From an uncultured Pelagibacteraceae bacterium (GTDB taxonomy: Bacteria; Pseudomonadota; Alphaproteobacteria; Pelagibacterales; Pelagibacteraceae), in contig CABYUS010000005.1 of NCBI GenBank assembly GCA_902522225.1, positions 1-52,040 on the forward strand: 52,040 bases of DNA. The letters are read 5' to 3'. Of the stretch, positions 27,286-36,720 are shown piece by piece (positions within the stretch are counted from its first letter, which is position 1; each line of letters begins with the position of its first letter). The translations under genes and the position numbers were made by a program. The notes under the pieces are model-generated. The model ran no database searches, was not told the DNA's origin, and saw nothing but the letters and a program-made list of their open reading frames with translations.

Positions 27286-28332
27286 TTAGTTTAGTGATTT
27301 GAACACTTTAATTGCCTGATTAACCTCGTTAACATCATGCACTCTCAGAATTTGAACTCCTTGCATCATTGAACTTAAACAAGATGATATTGTGCCTCCC
27401 AATCTTTCATTGCTATCATTATTTCTAGAAATGTCTTTTATAAACCTTTTCCTCGAAACACCTAACATTACAGGAAAACCTAATGAGTGAAAAATAGAAA
27501 TGTTATTTAATATAGTAATATTATGTTTCAAATCCTTACCAAATCCAATACCGGGATCTAAAATAATATTATTATGTTTTATTCCAATTTTTCTGAGTTT
27601 GTTTATTGTATCTTCAAAAAAGTCATAAATTTCCAAAACAACATTCTTGTATTTTGGTTTTTTTTGCATGTTTTCTGGTGTACCTTTCGTGTGATGTATT
27701 ACAAAAGGACATTTGGTTCTTTTTAATAAATTTATTGTATCTTGGTCGTGCGTTAAACCAGAAACATCATTTATTAAACTAATTTTATATCTTAAAGTTT
27801 TTTTCATTATATCGCTTTTTCTAGTATCTATTGAGATAAATTTATCTAATTTTCTGATTTTTTTTAAAACTTCCTTAATTCTTTTCCATTCTTTTTTTTT
27901 GTTAATCTCTTTTGATCCTGGTCTTGTGGACTCACCGCCAATATCTAAAATATCACATCCTTTACTGAATAAGTACTTTGCGTGATTATAACCATTTATT
28001 TTTTTATTATAAAATCCACCATCAGAAAAACTATCTGGAGTTAAATTTAATACTCCCATCAAAATCGGAAAATTATTCAAATTTAAATTTTTAAATTTTT
28101 TTCTCTTAGTAATTAAATCAATATCCTTTTTTACTTTTTTTTTAATGTCACCTTTTAGGTTACTTATTTTATCTAATGATATTATTTTTTTTTTTTTATT
28201 ATTTATTAACTCCAGACTATCAAAGGAAATCGAAGGATTGCCATGTAATGGCAATGATTGTTTATTTCTAATTTTTTCTAAGGATAATTTGCCAAAGTAA
28301 AAATTACACACTCTAGTGTAATATTTTGGCAT
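27286..28332 (-). CDS. folP: Dihydropteroate synthase with N-terminal extension
   Basis: Joins p-aminobenzoate to dihydropterin-PP to make dihydropteroate. The catalytic TIM barrel begins near residue 90 with MGVLNLTPDSFSDGG, followed by GCDILDIGGESTRPGS, ISIDTRKSDI, LINDVSG, ILDPGIGFGKD and MLGVSRKRFI. About 85 extra N-terminal residues (YYTRVCNFYFGKLSLEKI...) make it 348 aa, against about 280 for E. coli FolP. I recall a similar N-terminal segment in other alphaproteobacterial FolP, so the start at 28332 is likely genuine. Lies between ftsH and glmM. Confidence 0.93.
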   Translation of the reverse strand: MPKYYTRVCNFYFGKLSLEKIRNKQSLPLHGNPSISFDSLELINNKKKKIISLDKISNLKGDIKKKVKKDIDLITKRKKFKNLNLNNFPILMGVLNLTPDSFSDGGFYNKKINGYNHAKYLFSKGCDILDIGGESTRPGSKEINKKKEWKRIKEVLKKIRKLDKFISIDTRKSDIMKKTLRYKISLINDVSGLTHDQDTINLLKRTKCPFVIHHTKGTPENMQKKPKYKNVVLEIYDFFEDTINKLRKIGIKHNNIILDPGIGFGKDLKHNITILNNISIFHSLGFPVMLGVSRKRFIKDISRNNDSNERLGGTISSCLSSMMQGVQILRVHDVNEVNQAIKVFKSLN

Positions 28333-28338
28333 AAATTT

Positions 28339-30231
28339 TTAATGAACTATTTTAGGTTTTAAACCAATAGAGCCCAACGCAGAATCTTGGCTATCTTCAT
28401 CCGCTTTCAGATCCTCTTTGTTTGCTGGATAAATATTTTTATTAACTAAATTTTCAATTTCTTCTCCAGTCAAAGTTTCATAAGTTAAAAGTGCTTTAGC
28501 TAATTTATGTAAATCTTCAATTTTTTCTGTTAGAATTTTTTTTGCTCTATTATATCCTTTATCAACTATTAACCGAATTTCTGAGTCTACTTTTTTTGCT
28601 GTTTCTTCTGACATATTTTGCTGTCTTGCAACTGATCTACCAAGAAATACTTCCTCCTCGTTTTCTCCGTATGCAACTGGCCCAAGCTCTTTACTTAAAC
28701 CTGCTCTCATAACCATTGCTCTAGCTCTTTTTGTGGCTTGCTCTATATCGCTTGAAGCTCCCGTAGTAACTTTATCATCACCAAAAATTATTTCCTCTGC
28801 CACTCTACCACCCATTGCAATAGCCATTTGGGCGTGCAATTGTTCCCTAGTTTGAGAAAGTTCATCTCTTTCAGGTAGTTGCATTACCATTCCGAGAGCC
28901 CTTCCTCTTGGAATTATTGTTGCTTTATGTATAGGATGAGCAGCTTTTTCGTTTATTGTAACAATTGCATGGCCAGCTTCATGGTATGCTGTTAATTTTT
29001 TTTCTTCTTCTGTCATCACCATCGATCTTCTTTCAGCTCCCATCATTACTTTATCTTTAGCTTCCTCGAATTCATTATAGGTTACAATTCTCTTATTTTT
29101 TCTTGCAGCTAACAATGCTGCTTCGTTTACTAAGTTAGCTAAATCTGCACCTGAAAAACCAGGAGTTCCCCTTGCTATTGTTCTTAAATTTACATCTGGT
29201 GCCATTGATATTTTTTTAACATGTACCTTTAGAATTTTTTCTCTTCCAATAATATCTGGATTTGAAACAACTACCTGTCTATCAAAACGGCCTGGTCTTA
29301 ATAACGCTGGATCTAAAACGTCAGGTCTGTTTGTTGCAGCAATTATAATTACACCCTCATTTGTGTCAAAACCGTCCATTTCCACTAACAATTGATTTAA
29401 AGTTTGTTCTCTTTCGTCATTTCCTCCCCCTAAACCTGCTCCTCTACTTCTTCCTACAGCATCAATTTCGTCAATAAAAATTATGCAAGGCGAATGTTTT
29501 TTTCCTTGTTCAAACATGTCTCTTACTCTTGAAGCTCCAACTCCGACAAACATTTCAACAAAATCTGAACCTGAAATTGTGAAAAATGGCACTCCTGCTT
29601 CTCCTGCAATTGCTCTAGCTAATAAAGTTTTACCAGTTCCTGGAGGCCCTACTAAAAGACAACCTCTAGGTATCTTTCCACCTAATCTACTAAATTTTTT
29701 TGGATCTTTTAAAAATTCAACAACTTCCTCGACTTCTTCTTTAGCTTCTTCCACACCAGCAACATCATTAAATGTAACTTTTCCTTTTAGTTCATTCATC
29801 ATCTTTGCTTTAGATTTACCAAATCCCATGGCTCCACCTTTTCCTCCCTGCATTTGTCTCATGAAAAATATCCACACTGCTATTAACAACAACATAGGAA
29901 ACCAAGATAATAAAACACCAAATAACGATGGCATTTTTTCATCTAGTGGTGATGCAGAAATACTTACACCTTTGCTTGTAAGTTTTTCAATTAAATTTGG
30001 GTCATTTGGTGCATAAGTTATAAAATCCTTACCATTCGATAATGTTCCTTTTATATTGTTTCCCTGAATTTGAACTTGGGTTACTCTTCCATTATCAACT
30101 TCTGTTAAAAACTGAGAAAATATTATCGTATCAGAACCCTTTACCGAATTTTGTGGTCCTTTAAACATGTTGTATAAACCAATAGTCAGAAACACTATTA
30201 CTGCCCACATTGCTAGATTTTTAAAATTCAT
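28339..30231 (-). CDS. ftsH: ATP-dependent zinc metalloprotease FtsH
   Basis: Membrane-anchored AAA+ protease that degrades misfolded membrane proteins and some regulators (RpoH and LpxC in E. coli). N-terminal helix at about 5-22, periplasmic domain, second helix near 103-124. Walker A GPPGTGKT is at 195-202, Walker [12 protein letters not shown] near 250-260, [22 protein letters not shown], and the zinc motif HEAGH at 417-421. Full length at 630 aa. It follows tilS with a 63-nt gap that holds a candidate promoter. Confidence 0.98.
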   Translation of the reverse strand: MNFKNLAMWAVIVFLTIGLYNMFKGPQNSVKGSDTIIFSQFLTEVDNGRVTQVQIQGNNIKGTLSNGKDFITYAPNDPNLIEKLTSKGVSISASPLDEKMPSLFGVLLSWFPMLLLIAVWIFFMRQMQGGKGGAMGFGKSKAKMMNELKGKVTFNDVAGVEEAKEEVEEVVEFLKDPKKFSRLGGKIPRGCLLVGPPGTGKTLLARAIAGEAGVPFFTISGSDFVEMFVGVGASRVRDMFEQGKKHSPCIIFIDEIDAVGRSRGAGLGGGNDEREQTLNQLLVEMDGFDTNEGVIIIAATNRPDVLDPALLRPGRFDRQVVVSNPDIIGREKILKVHVKKISMAPDVNLRTIARGTPGFSGADLANLVNEAALLAARKNKRIVTYNEFEEAKDKVMMGAERRSMVMTEEEKKLTAYHEAGHAIVTINEKAAHPIHKATIIPRGRALGMVMQLPERDELSQTREQLHAQMAIAMGGRVAEEIIFGDDKVTTGASSDIEQATKRARAMVMRAGLSKELGPVAYGENEEEVFLGRSVARQQNMSEETAKKVDSEIRLIVDKGYNRAKKILTEKIEDLHKLAKALLTYETLTGEEIENLVNKNIYPANKEDLKADEDSQDSALGSIGLKPKIVH

Positions 30232-30239
30232 ATAGCTAT

Positions 30240-30267
30240 AAGATAAGAATTATTATTGATTTAACAA
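30240..30267 (-). promoter_or_regulatory. Candidate promoter for ftsH
   Basis: On the minus strand, TTGTTA (30267-30262) is 16 nt from TATCTT (30245-30240), just upstream of the ftsH ATG at 30231. It looks like a sigma-70-type element. I looked for a sigma-32 pattern (CTTG then CCCAT) and found the CTTG half but no convincing -10. By-eye call in AT-rich DNA. Confidence 0.25.
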
Positions 30268-30294
30268 GTGTCATAATGATACAGATTTATTTAA

Positions 30295-31341
30295 TTAAGC
30301 CCTTTTTTCCTTATAAATCACAACTGTTTTTTTAATTTTTTCAATAACACATCCCCCAATTGTTATTTTATTAACTTTTTCAGAAATTAAATTTTCTATC
30401 ACCAAAATCATGTTTTTTCCTCTAGGTGGATAAAATCTTCCACTTACTTGATTCAGTATTAATATTAAGCTTCTTAAAACTATTTCTTTAGGTTCTAAAA
30501 AAAATGATTCTTTTATTATATATTTCTTGCTATCAACTATAAGTTTTGAATTGTTTATAATATTCCTTTTTACGTAATAATTAATTGCAAAATCTGATGC
30601 CTTAAGATTGTTAATAGTCATTCTAAGTTTTTTCATGTCTAAACCTTCTTTTTTAAACTCTGGAATAAGCTTTCGTAATCTCGATCTTTTGAATTTAATA
30701 TCTATATTATTGGGATCAGATACATAAAATTTAAATACTTTTTTAGAAATATAGATTAAATCATTTTTGTTTATATCTATCATTGGTCTTAAAATTGAAA
30801 TTCCATTAAAATTATCATTTGTTTCACCAAAAGATGTCAAACCTTTAAGACCACTTCCTCTAAATAATCTAATCAAAAAATTTTCGTATAAATCCTCTTC
30901 GTGATGACCAAGTAATAAATTATTAATATTAATTGACTTGCATGCTTTAATTAACAATTTTAACCTGTTTTCTCTTGCAATGGCTTGAATATTTTTAATA
31001 GGTTTTTTTGAAGACCAAACTAAAATTTTTGATTTTAATCTAATTTTACTTAAAATTTTTTGAACATATTTTGCTTCTATTGATGACTCTTTTCTAAGTT
31101 TATGATCTACAATAAAAATATTCATTTTACATTGATTTTTTAATGCATAACATTTTGATAGATAAGCCAAAGCAAGGCTATCTGGTCCTCCTGAGACTGC
31201 AACAGAAAAACTATTATTTTTTAATCTTTTTTTAAGTATCTGCTCTAATTGTTCGAATGCTAATAAAATTTTTTTGTCTTTGAGATAATAGAAAAAAATA
31301 TTATGAGTTTTCTTGTTTACATTGATATTTTTTCTCTTCAT
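30295..31341 (-). CDS. tilS: tRNA(Ile)-lysidine synthetase
   Basis: Modifies C34 of tRNA-Ile(CAU) to lysidine so that it reads AUA. The PP-loop motif SVAVSGGPDSLALAYLSK lies near residues 45-62 (from the start chosen), followed by IVDHKLRKES and LLGHHEEDLYENFLIRLFRG, all diagnostic. The frame stays open to a GTG at 31395. I chose the ATG at 31341, which still overlaps cpoB by about 41 nt, because there is no ATG, GTG or TTG between the cpoB stop and the conserved domain. The C-terminal domain is short. Confidence 0.9.
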   Translation of the reverse strand: MKRKNINVNKKTHNIFFYYLKDKKILLAFEQLEQILKKRLKNNSFSVAVSGGPDSLALAYLSKCYALKNQCKMNIFIVDHKLRKESSIEAKYVQKILSKIRLKSKILVWSSKKPIKNIQAIARENRLKLLIKACKSININNLLLGHHEEDLYENFLIRLFRGSGLKGLTSFGETNDNFNGISILRPMIDINKNDLIYISKKVFKFYVSDPNNIDIKFKRSRLRKLIPEFKKEGLDMKKLRMTINNLKASDFAINYYVKRNIINNSKLIVDSKKYIIKESFFLEPKEIVLRSLILILNQVSGRFYPPRGKNMILVIENLISEKVNKITIGGCVIEKIKKTVVIYKEKRA

Positions 31342-32281
31342 ATTTTGCTTTTTGAAGGACTGATTGATTTGCCTCAGGATACTGTTTTTTAACACCTAAA
31401 ATCATTAAACATCCTTGATCTTTTTCACCTATTTGAACTAATGATACACCAAGTTTTAATAGATTGATAGGAGCCTTATCGCTATTAGGATATTTTTGAT
31501 ATCCCTCTAAATACGCAGTGGCAGCATCAGTGTAAAGCTGTCTAATTCTAAAAGTTTCTGCATACCAATATTGTGCACTACCTGCTAAGTCATGTTCAGA
31601 ATTTATATTTACAAATTCTCTAAATGCTCTTTCGGCAGTATTATAATCTCCAATTTTCAAAAAACTCTGAGCAAATTCATACTGTTTTTCCTCTGTAGCA
31701 TCAGGTAATATTTTTTCTACTGTCTCAAAAGTTTCTGTAACTACTGTTGAAGTGGTATCTACCGATTGTGTTTTTTGTGTCTGATCTGTTGTTAAGGTAT
31801 CTGCGTAAGATATAGATCCAAGATCTTGCGGCTGTGATGAGCCTGGTAGAATTTTTTCTGGTGTCTGTGTTATGCTTTGATTTAAATTACCTTGACCTGG
31901 AAGATTTACCATTCCCTCTTCTAGCTGCTGAAATCGTAATTGATTATCTGCTTGAACTTTTGACAATCTATTAGATAATTTATCTAATTTAAAATTAATT
32001 TCCTCAAATCTATTAGTAATATCCTTAAATTGGTTTTCAATTTCAGTTAACTTTAAAAGATGTCTAGTTAACACATCTTCAGAATTTTGATCTAGCTCTT
32101 TTTGGGCAGTATTAGAATTATTTGTTTCATCAGAATAAACTGCTCTTTCAAGAGTTTTGATATCATTTTGTAGTTGTTGTAATATATCAGAAATGTTTTC
32201 ATCCTCAGCAAATGAAATATTGGGAATGATAAAAATAATTATACCAAGTATATAAGCTAATAAATTCTTAATAATGATCAT
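31301..32281 (-). CDS. cpoB: Tol-Pal associated periplasmic protein CpoB/YbgF
   Basis: Periplasmic partner of the Tol-Pal system that in E. coli couples peptidoglycan synthesis to outer-membrane constriction. A signal peptide is clear (hydrophobic residues 6-20, cleavage likely after SFA at 25). A coiled-coil region follows at about 28-115 (IENQFKDITNRFEEINFKLD). After a Ser/Thr/Gln-rich linker come C-terminal TPR-like repeats from about residue 205 (FLKIGDYNTAERAFREFV). Domain order fits YbgF. Separated from pal by a terminator hairpin. Confidence 0.9.
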   Translation of the reverse strand: MIIIKNLLAYILGIIIFIIPNISFAEDENISDILQQLQNDIKTLERAVYSDETNNSNTAQKELDQNSEDVLTRHLLKLTEIENQFKDITNRFEEINFKLDKLSNRLSKVQADNQLRFQQLEEGMVNLPGQGNLNQSITQTPEKILPGSSQPQDLGSISYADTLTTDQTQKTQSVDTTSTVVTETFETVEKILPDATEEKQYEFAQSFLKIGDYNTAERAFREFVNINSEHDLAGSAQYWYAETFRIRQLYTDAATAYLEGYQKYPNSDKAPINLLKLGVSLVQIGEKDQGCLMILGVKKQYPEANQSVLQKAKYEEKKYQCKQENS

Positions 32282-32307
32282 TAATCTTATTACTATTTAT
32301 AATGATG

Positions 32308-32346
32308 GCAAAAAAAAGACCCTAAAATTATTATCTTAGGGTCTTT
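32308..32346 (-). terminator. Intrinsic terminator after pal
   Basis: An 11-bp perfect inverted repeat (AAAGACCCTAA at 32315-32325 with TTAGGGTCTTT at 32336-32346, loop of 10 nt) is followed, in the minus-strand direction, by a run of eight T. It sits 14 nt after the pal stop and before cpoB. It is the clearest rho-independent terminator in the window. Confidence 0.82.
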
Positions 32347-32360
32347 AATTTTTAAATGCT

Positions 32361-32849
32361 TTAGTTTGCTTTAACAGTAACTGATCTTCTATTTTTTGAC
32401 CAAGCTAATGCATTTGAGCCAGAGTCTACCGGTCTCTCTTTACCATAACTTATCACAGAAATTCTACTTGCTGAAATACCGTATGTCATCAAGTAATCTT
32501 TAGCTGCATTAGCTCTTCTTTCGCCTAATGCTAAGTTATATTCTCTAGTTCCCCTTTCATCAGCATGCCCTTCTAATACGATGTTCATACTAGAATTTTT
32601 TCTTAAGTACTCAGCTTGCTTTCTTAAAGTTTCTCTAGATGCAGTAGTTAAAATAGATTCGTTTGTTGCAAAGAAAACTCTATCTGGAACTCCTGGCGCA
32701 AGTTCTTTTACTGTATCAGTTCCTGTATACACATCACCCTGCATTTGTGAACCATCAGTGGTAACAGTTTTTTGTGTAGCACATGCAGATAGTAATAAAC
32801 ATGCAGATATTAATATTAGAGTGTTCCTAAAAATTTTGTTCAAAGTCAT
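32361..32849 (-). CDS. pal: Peptidoglycan-associated lipoprotein Pal
   Basis: Outer-membrane lipoprotein that binds peptidoglycan and TolB. The lipobox LLLSAC puts the lipidated Cys at residue 23. The OmpA-like C-terminal domain has VFFATNESIL, LEGHADERGTREYNLALGER and RRSVTVKAN. At 162 aa the size is typical. A strong Shine-Dalgarno (AAGGAG, complement at 32855-32860) precedes the ATG, unusual here since most genes lack one, suggesting high expression. The gene is followed by an intrinsic terminator. Confidence 0.96.
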   Translation of the reverse strand: MTLNKIFRNTLILISACLLLSACATQKTVTTDGSQMQGDVYTGTDTVKELAPGVPDRVFFATNESILTTASRETLRKQAEYLRKNSSMNIVLEGHADERGTREYNLALGERRANAAKDYLMTYGISASRISVISYGKERPVDSGSNALAWSKNRRSVTVKAN

Positions 32850-32925
32850 TCTCGCTCCTTGGGTTGCTTATAGTCTTTCACAAGTAAATAGATGTTTCAA
32901 GTTAAAAAAGCAAGAAATTTAATCA

Positions 32926-34266
32926 TTAATTACTTAATAAAGAGGACCATGATGGGTCGGAAGCATCAGTTTTCGTCGGAACTTGCCTCTCATTATAGCC
33001 TGTCAAATCAATTGACCATAATTTTGCAGAAAAACCCTCTCCCTTCTCATCAGTCTTTGTTTCTCTATAAAAAACTAATACTCTACCGTTAGGAGACCAT
33101 GAAGGTGCTTCTTGGTAAAAATTCTCAGTTAATAATCTTTCACCTTTTCCATCCGTTCTCATGACGCCTATATAAAATTTACCACTATGAAGTTTTGTAA
33201 AAGCAATTAAATCACCTCTTGGAGACCAAACAGGTGTTCCATATAAACCTCTACCAAAAGAAATTCTTTTAACATTTGATCCATCGCTATTCATTATATA
33301 AATTTGTTGGTAGCCACTTCTATCAGAATTAAAACAAATATATTTTCCATCTGGTGAGTATGATGGAGAGGTGTCAATTGAAGGGTGATTAGTTATTCTT
33401 TCAACTACTCTATTCTCTAAATCCATAGTATAAATATCTGAGTTACCTCCAGTTGCAAAACTCATAATAATTTTTTTACCATCTGGAGAAAACCTTGGAG
33501 CAAAAGTCATCCCAGGAAAATCTCCTACAACCTCTTGAATTCCAGTTTCAATGTCTAAGAGATATACTCTAGGTAAATTTCTAAAATAAGATAAATATGT
33601 AACCATTTGATTTGTTGGATTAAATCGTGGAGTTAAAACTAATTCATTTCCTAAAGTAAGATATTTAGTATTAAACCCATCTTGATCCATAATAGCCAAT
33701 TTTTTAATTCTTTGAGTTTTAGGTCCTTCTTCGGCAACATAAATTATCCTAGTGTCAAAATAACCTTTCTCTCCAGTAAGTCTTTCATAAACTTTGTCAG
33801 TTATTATATGTCCCACTCTTCTCCAGTTAGAAGGCACAGTTGTGAAAGCTAAAGCCATTATTTCTTTTGCAGCTAAAACATCCCACATTCTAAATTCTAC
33901 TCTTAATTTTTCATTAATATATTCAACTTTTCCAGTTATTAATGCTTGAGCTTTAATTAATTTCCAATCTTCGAATCTTGGCTTGAAGTGTGCAATGTCT
34001 GGTTCCTGTAAAAATGAGTCTTTTGGGAGAGGATTAAACAAGCCAGATGTCATTAAATTGTTTTCAACAACTTTTGAAATTTCTGCTCCGAGGTCGTCTA
34101 TTTTAACTTCATTTTCAAACTTTTTTTTTGAATCTTTATCTGTTGCTAATGGAGAAACTGCAATTGGCAAAGGGTTAAGGTTTCCTCTAGTAATATCTAC
34201 CTCAATTAATGAGTAAGATTTTACCTGAAAAAGAAAAAAAATTATTATAATTCTAAGTATAGCCAT
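32926..34266 (-). CDS. tolB: Tol-Pal translocation protein TolB
   Basis: Periplasmic beta-propeller linking TolA to Pal. A short signal peptide (hydrophobic residues 3-18) precedes an alpha/beta domain and then repeated propeller blades marked by [39 protein letters not shown] and [13 protein letters not shown]. The ending [11 protein letters not shown] is the conserved TolB tail. At 446 aa it is full length. It directly follows tolA (no gap) and lies 76 nt before pal. Confidence 0.95.
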   Translation of the reverse strand: MAILRIIIIFFLFQVKSYSLIEVDITRGNLNPLPIAVSPLATDKDSKKKFENEVKIDDLGAEISKVVENNLMTSGLFNPLPKDSFLQEPDIAHFKPRFEDWKLIKAQALITGKVEYINEKLRVEFRMWDVLAAKEIMALAFTTVPSNWRRVGHIITDKVYERLTGEKGYFDTRIIYVAEEGPKTQRIKKLAIMDQDGFNTKYLTLGNELVLTPRFNPTNQMVTYLSYFRNLPRVYLLDIETGIQEVVGDFPGMTFAPRFSPDGKKIIMSFATGGNSDIYTMDLENRVVERITNHPSIDTSPSYSPDGKYICFNSDRSGYQQIYIMNSDGSNVKRISFGRGLYGTPVWSPRGDLIAFTKLHSGKFYIGVMRTDGKGERLLTENFYQEAPSWSPNGRVLVFYRETKTDEKGEGFSAKLWSIDLTGYNERQVPTKTDASDPSWSSLLSN

Positions 34267-35079
34267 TTATCCTTGTAACATTTCTTTTGCATCAAAATTT
34301 AGTTGTAAATCTTTCCATCTTTCATAACCAGTTGATGGTACTCTTAAAGGCTGGCATAGTCTAACAGCTCTTAAAGCGCTCTCAGCTAATACTTTATAAA
34401 ATCCTTGCCCTGGTTTATTCATTCTCGCATGATCCAAAATTTCTGATTTAACAACTGTACCATCAGGTTTTAATTGCAATTTAATTCTTACAAGTAAATT
34501 CTCATTGTATGGTAAACCAAGTGGTATACTCCAACAACCGAAAATTTGAGCTTTTAATGCATCTTCTTCACTTAAAGTTAATGTATTGTTTGTCATATTG
34601 ATATCATCAGATTGAGTAATTTTATTAGTTTTTTTTGTAGTTTCAGCTAATTCTTGTTTTGACTTATCTATAAGTGCAGCAATTTTATTTGTGTCAAATA
34701 TCTCATCTTTTTCAAATTCAGATACCTGTTTTACTTCAGTATCTTCTTTTACAGGGTTTTGCTTCTTTTTCTCGATTTTTTTTACTTTTTCGATTTTTTT
34801 ATCAGGCAAAGGTACAGCATCTGGTTTTTCCTTTTTGACTTTTTTAGGTGGAGCCTGTTCAGAAACTAATCTTTCCTTTTCTTTTTTTTTTACTTTTTCA
34901 ATTATTTTTTTTGCCTTGGGTGCAAATGGAATATTTGTTTTATCGGTAATTTGAATAAGTTCTACTGAAACTATAGGAGGTAAACTTATGGGTTTTTTTC
35001 CAAGAAAAGGCAAGCTCAAAGTTGCTATTAGTAAGATTATTAAATGCAGCCCTGAAGAAATAATAATATTTTTTGTCAC
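34267..35079 (-). CDS. tolA: TolA-like envelope protein (TonB/TolA family)
   Basis: Inner-membrane-anchored periplasmic bridge between TolQR and TolB-Pal. A single N-terminal membrane helix (about residues 6-27) is followed by a Pro/Lys-rich stretch (about 55-115, with VKKKEKERLVSE and PPKKVKKEKP). The C-terminal domain starts around 180 with GCWSIPLGLPYN and contains VRIKLQLKPDGTVV and ESALRAVRLCQPL. At 270 aa it is shorter than E. coli TolA (421 aa) because the central helical domain is reduced. Assigned by position between tolR and tolB as well as sequence. Confidence 0.87.
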   Translation of the reverse strand: MTKNIIISSGLHLIILLIATLSLPFLGKKPISLPPIVSVELIQITDKTNIPFAPKAKKIIEKVKKKEKERLVSEQAPPKKVKKEKPDAVPLPDKKIEKVKKIEKKKQNPVKEDTEVKQVSEFEKDEIFDTNKIAALIDKSKQELAETTKKTNKITQSDDINMTNNTLTLSEEDALKAQIFGCWSIPLGLPYNENLLVRIKLQLKPDGTVVKSEILDHARMNKPGQGFYKVLAESALRAVRLCQPLRVPSTGYERWKDLQLNFDAKEMLQG

Positions 35080-35083
35080 AAAG

Positions 35084-35500
35084 TTATCTCTCTTTATAAG
35101 GTTCAGAGATTAGGGCAACTTTTGTAAACCCTGAACCTGATAACATTCCCATTACTTCTAAAACCCTTCCATAATTAATAGTTTTATCCCCTCTAACATA
35201 AATTCTAGTATCTGTTCTATTTTTTGAAACAGCTAAAATTTTTGCTATAATTTTATCGTAATCTACTTTTGACTCTTGGATAAATATTTCACCTTTAGAG
35301 TTTATAGTTAATGTTAAAGGTTCCTGCTCTTCAGGAAGTGAGTCTGCTGAAGTTTCAGGAAGATCAACTTGAACTCCTACAGTTAGCAATGGAGCAGTAA
35401 CCATAAAAATCACTAAGAGAACAAGCATTACATCAACGAAAGGAGTTACGTTTATTTCGCTCATTGGATCTCTTGATGAACGTTTAAATTTAAATGCCAT
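35084..35500 (-). CDS. tolR: Tol-Pal proton channel subunit TolR
   Basis: ExbD/TolR-type protein that with TolQ converts proton flow into work on TolA. The cytoplasmic start MAFKFKRSS is followed by MSEINVTPFVDVMLVLLVIF, containing the conserved channel Asp in the membrane helix. A periplasmic domain with DKTINYGRVLEVMGMLSGSG completes 138 residues, the usual length. It begins 1 nt after the tolQ stop and ends 4 nt before tolA. Confidence 0.96.
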   Translation of the reverse strand: MAFKFKRSSRDPMSEINVTPFVDVMLVLLVIFMVTAPLLTVGVQVDLPETSADSLPEEQEPLTLTINSKGEIFIQESKVDYDKIIAKILAVSKNRTDTRIYVRGDKTINYGRVLEVMGMLSGSGFTKVALISEPYKER

Positions 35501-35501
35501 T

Positions 35502-36176
35502 TTAAATTATTGATAATAATCTTTTTGAAAAATTCTCTAATTTCTGAGAATATTTTTTTGAGTCATTATTAAATTTATTAAAAGCAACAACTGCAGGAAT
35601 TGCAGCAAGTAAACCAAGAGCAGTTGCAAATAAGGCTTCGGCTATTCCTGGCGCTACTATAGCTAAACTAGTGTTTCTCGAAATTGCAATTGATTGAAAA
35701 GAATTCATAATACCCCACACAGTTCCAAATAAACCAATGAAAGGCGCTGTTGAACCGACTGTAGCTAGAAAAGTATAGTTTTTTTCTATTTTCTCCATCT
35801 CTTGCTCTATATTTATCTCTAACATTCTTGACATTTTTTCTTGAAGATTAGGGCTTCTTTTAGATTTAAGTAAAGTTTTCATCGAATTTTTAAAAACATT
35901 TGCCATTGGATCTTCCATTTTTTCAGGAAGAGTATTAAAAAAAGTTTCAGCAGATTTTGATTTCCAAAAGTTTTTTTCAAATTGTTCTGTAGATATATGA
36001 ATTTTTTTAAATAATTTAATCTTCTCAACTATAATTGCCCATGAATAAATTGAACAAGCGATAAGTATTAAAATTACACTTTTAACAATAAAGTCAGCTC
36101 TTAAAAATAATTTCCACAAAGAAAAATCAGTATTACTAGCTAAACCAACTGCTTGCGTTGTTATATCTGCTTCCAT
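35502..36176 (-). CDS. tolQ: Tol-Pal proton channel subunit TolQ
   Basis: MotA/TolQ/ExbB-type inner-membrane protein. Three membrane segments are visible: near residues 31-49, around 135-158 (FLATVGSTAPFIGLFGTVWG) and around 180-198 (EALFATALGLLAAIPAVVAF). The conserved Thr-rich pore motifs are intact. The 224 aa length is normal. It heads tolQRAB-pal. In many proteobacteria ybgC precedes tolQ; here a RuvC-like gene does, 49 nt upstream. Confidence 0.95.
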   Translation of the reverse strand: MEADITTQAVGLASNTDFSLWKLFLRADFIVKSVILILIACSIYSWAIIVEKIKLFKKIHISTEQFEKNFWKSKSAETFFNTLPEKMEDPMANVFKNSMKTLLKSKRSPNLQEKMSRMLEINIEQEMEKIEKNYTFLATVGSTAPFIGLFGTVWGIMNSFQSIAISRNTSLAIVAPGIAEALFATALGLLAAIPAVVAFNKFNNDSKKYSQKLENFSKRLLSII

Positions 36177-36225
36177 ATTTCATAATTGTCATTAAAATGT
36201 GTCATGATTTGGGCTTAGCGTTTCA

Positions 36226-36720
36226 TTAACTATCTGAATTTAATGTGTCATAGAAAAAACTTGATATTAAAATCGCATCTGCTTTGTTAGAATCTTTCTT
36301 TTTCGACAGATTTGACGAAAAATAAGGAAAAATTTCAATTGCTTTAGTTCTACTCGCATCTTTTGAGGTATTTATGAGATTAAAATATTTTTTCCATTTT
36401 GCTGGTCTTACAAAATATGTAGACAATTGAAAAGCAGAGCAGATACCTTTTAATACCCCAAAAGATTGACCAAAGTTAAACATTGAAGTAACACCCTGAC
36501 CAGGCATTGCAGCAACTTGTTCAATTACTACTTTAATCTCATCTTGTTTTTTGTTTCCTATTATTTTTTTTATTTCATTAGAAATTTGAGCTCCATTTAC
36601 TTGTTTTTTATTTTTTTTACCTTCTGACATACTTGGCATTTCTATTACATCAATAATTTTTCCATCCTCAAAAAAACATAGTGCACCACTAATTCCAGGA
36701 TCTATACCTATTATTAACAT
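36226..36720 (-). CDS. RuvC-like Holliday-junction resolvase (divergent type)
   Basis: RNase H-fold nuclease expected to cut four-way DNA junctions. The four acidic positions of RuvC can be matched: Asp7 (IGIDPGISG), Glu in VIEQVAAMPG near 67, and two Asp in KKDSNKADAIL near the C-terminus. The rest differs from classical RuvC: the segment FNFGQSFGVLKGICSAF and FVRPAKWKKYF look more like RuvC-like proteins of phages and some bacteria. It occupies the standard ruvC slot directly after yebC (stop/start overlap TAATG), but ruvA and ruvB do not follow. The 164 aa size fits RuvC. Confidence 0.8.
   Translation of the reverse strand: MLIIGIDPGISGALCFFEDGKIIDVIEMPSMSEGKKNKKQVNGAQISNEIKKIIGNKKQDEIKVVIEQVAAMPGQGVTSMFNFGQSFGVLKGICSAFQLSTYFVRPAKWKKYFNLINTSKDASRTKAIEIFPYFSSNLSKKKDSNKADAILISSFFYDTLNSDS

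Noticed and set aside
29483-30016. A 177-residue open frame on the plus strand inside ftsH
   Set aside because: It is antisense to the highly conserved AAA domain; its composition (Ser/Pro/Phe-rich) is what the complement of such a gene yields, and it has no family signal.
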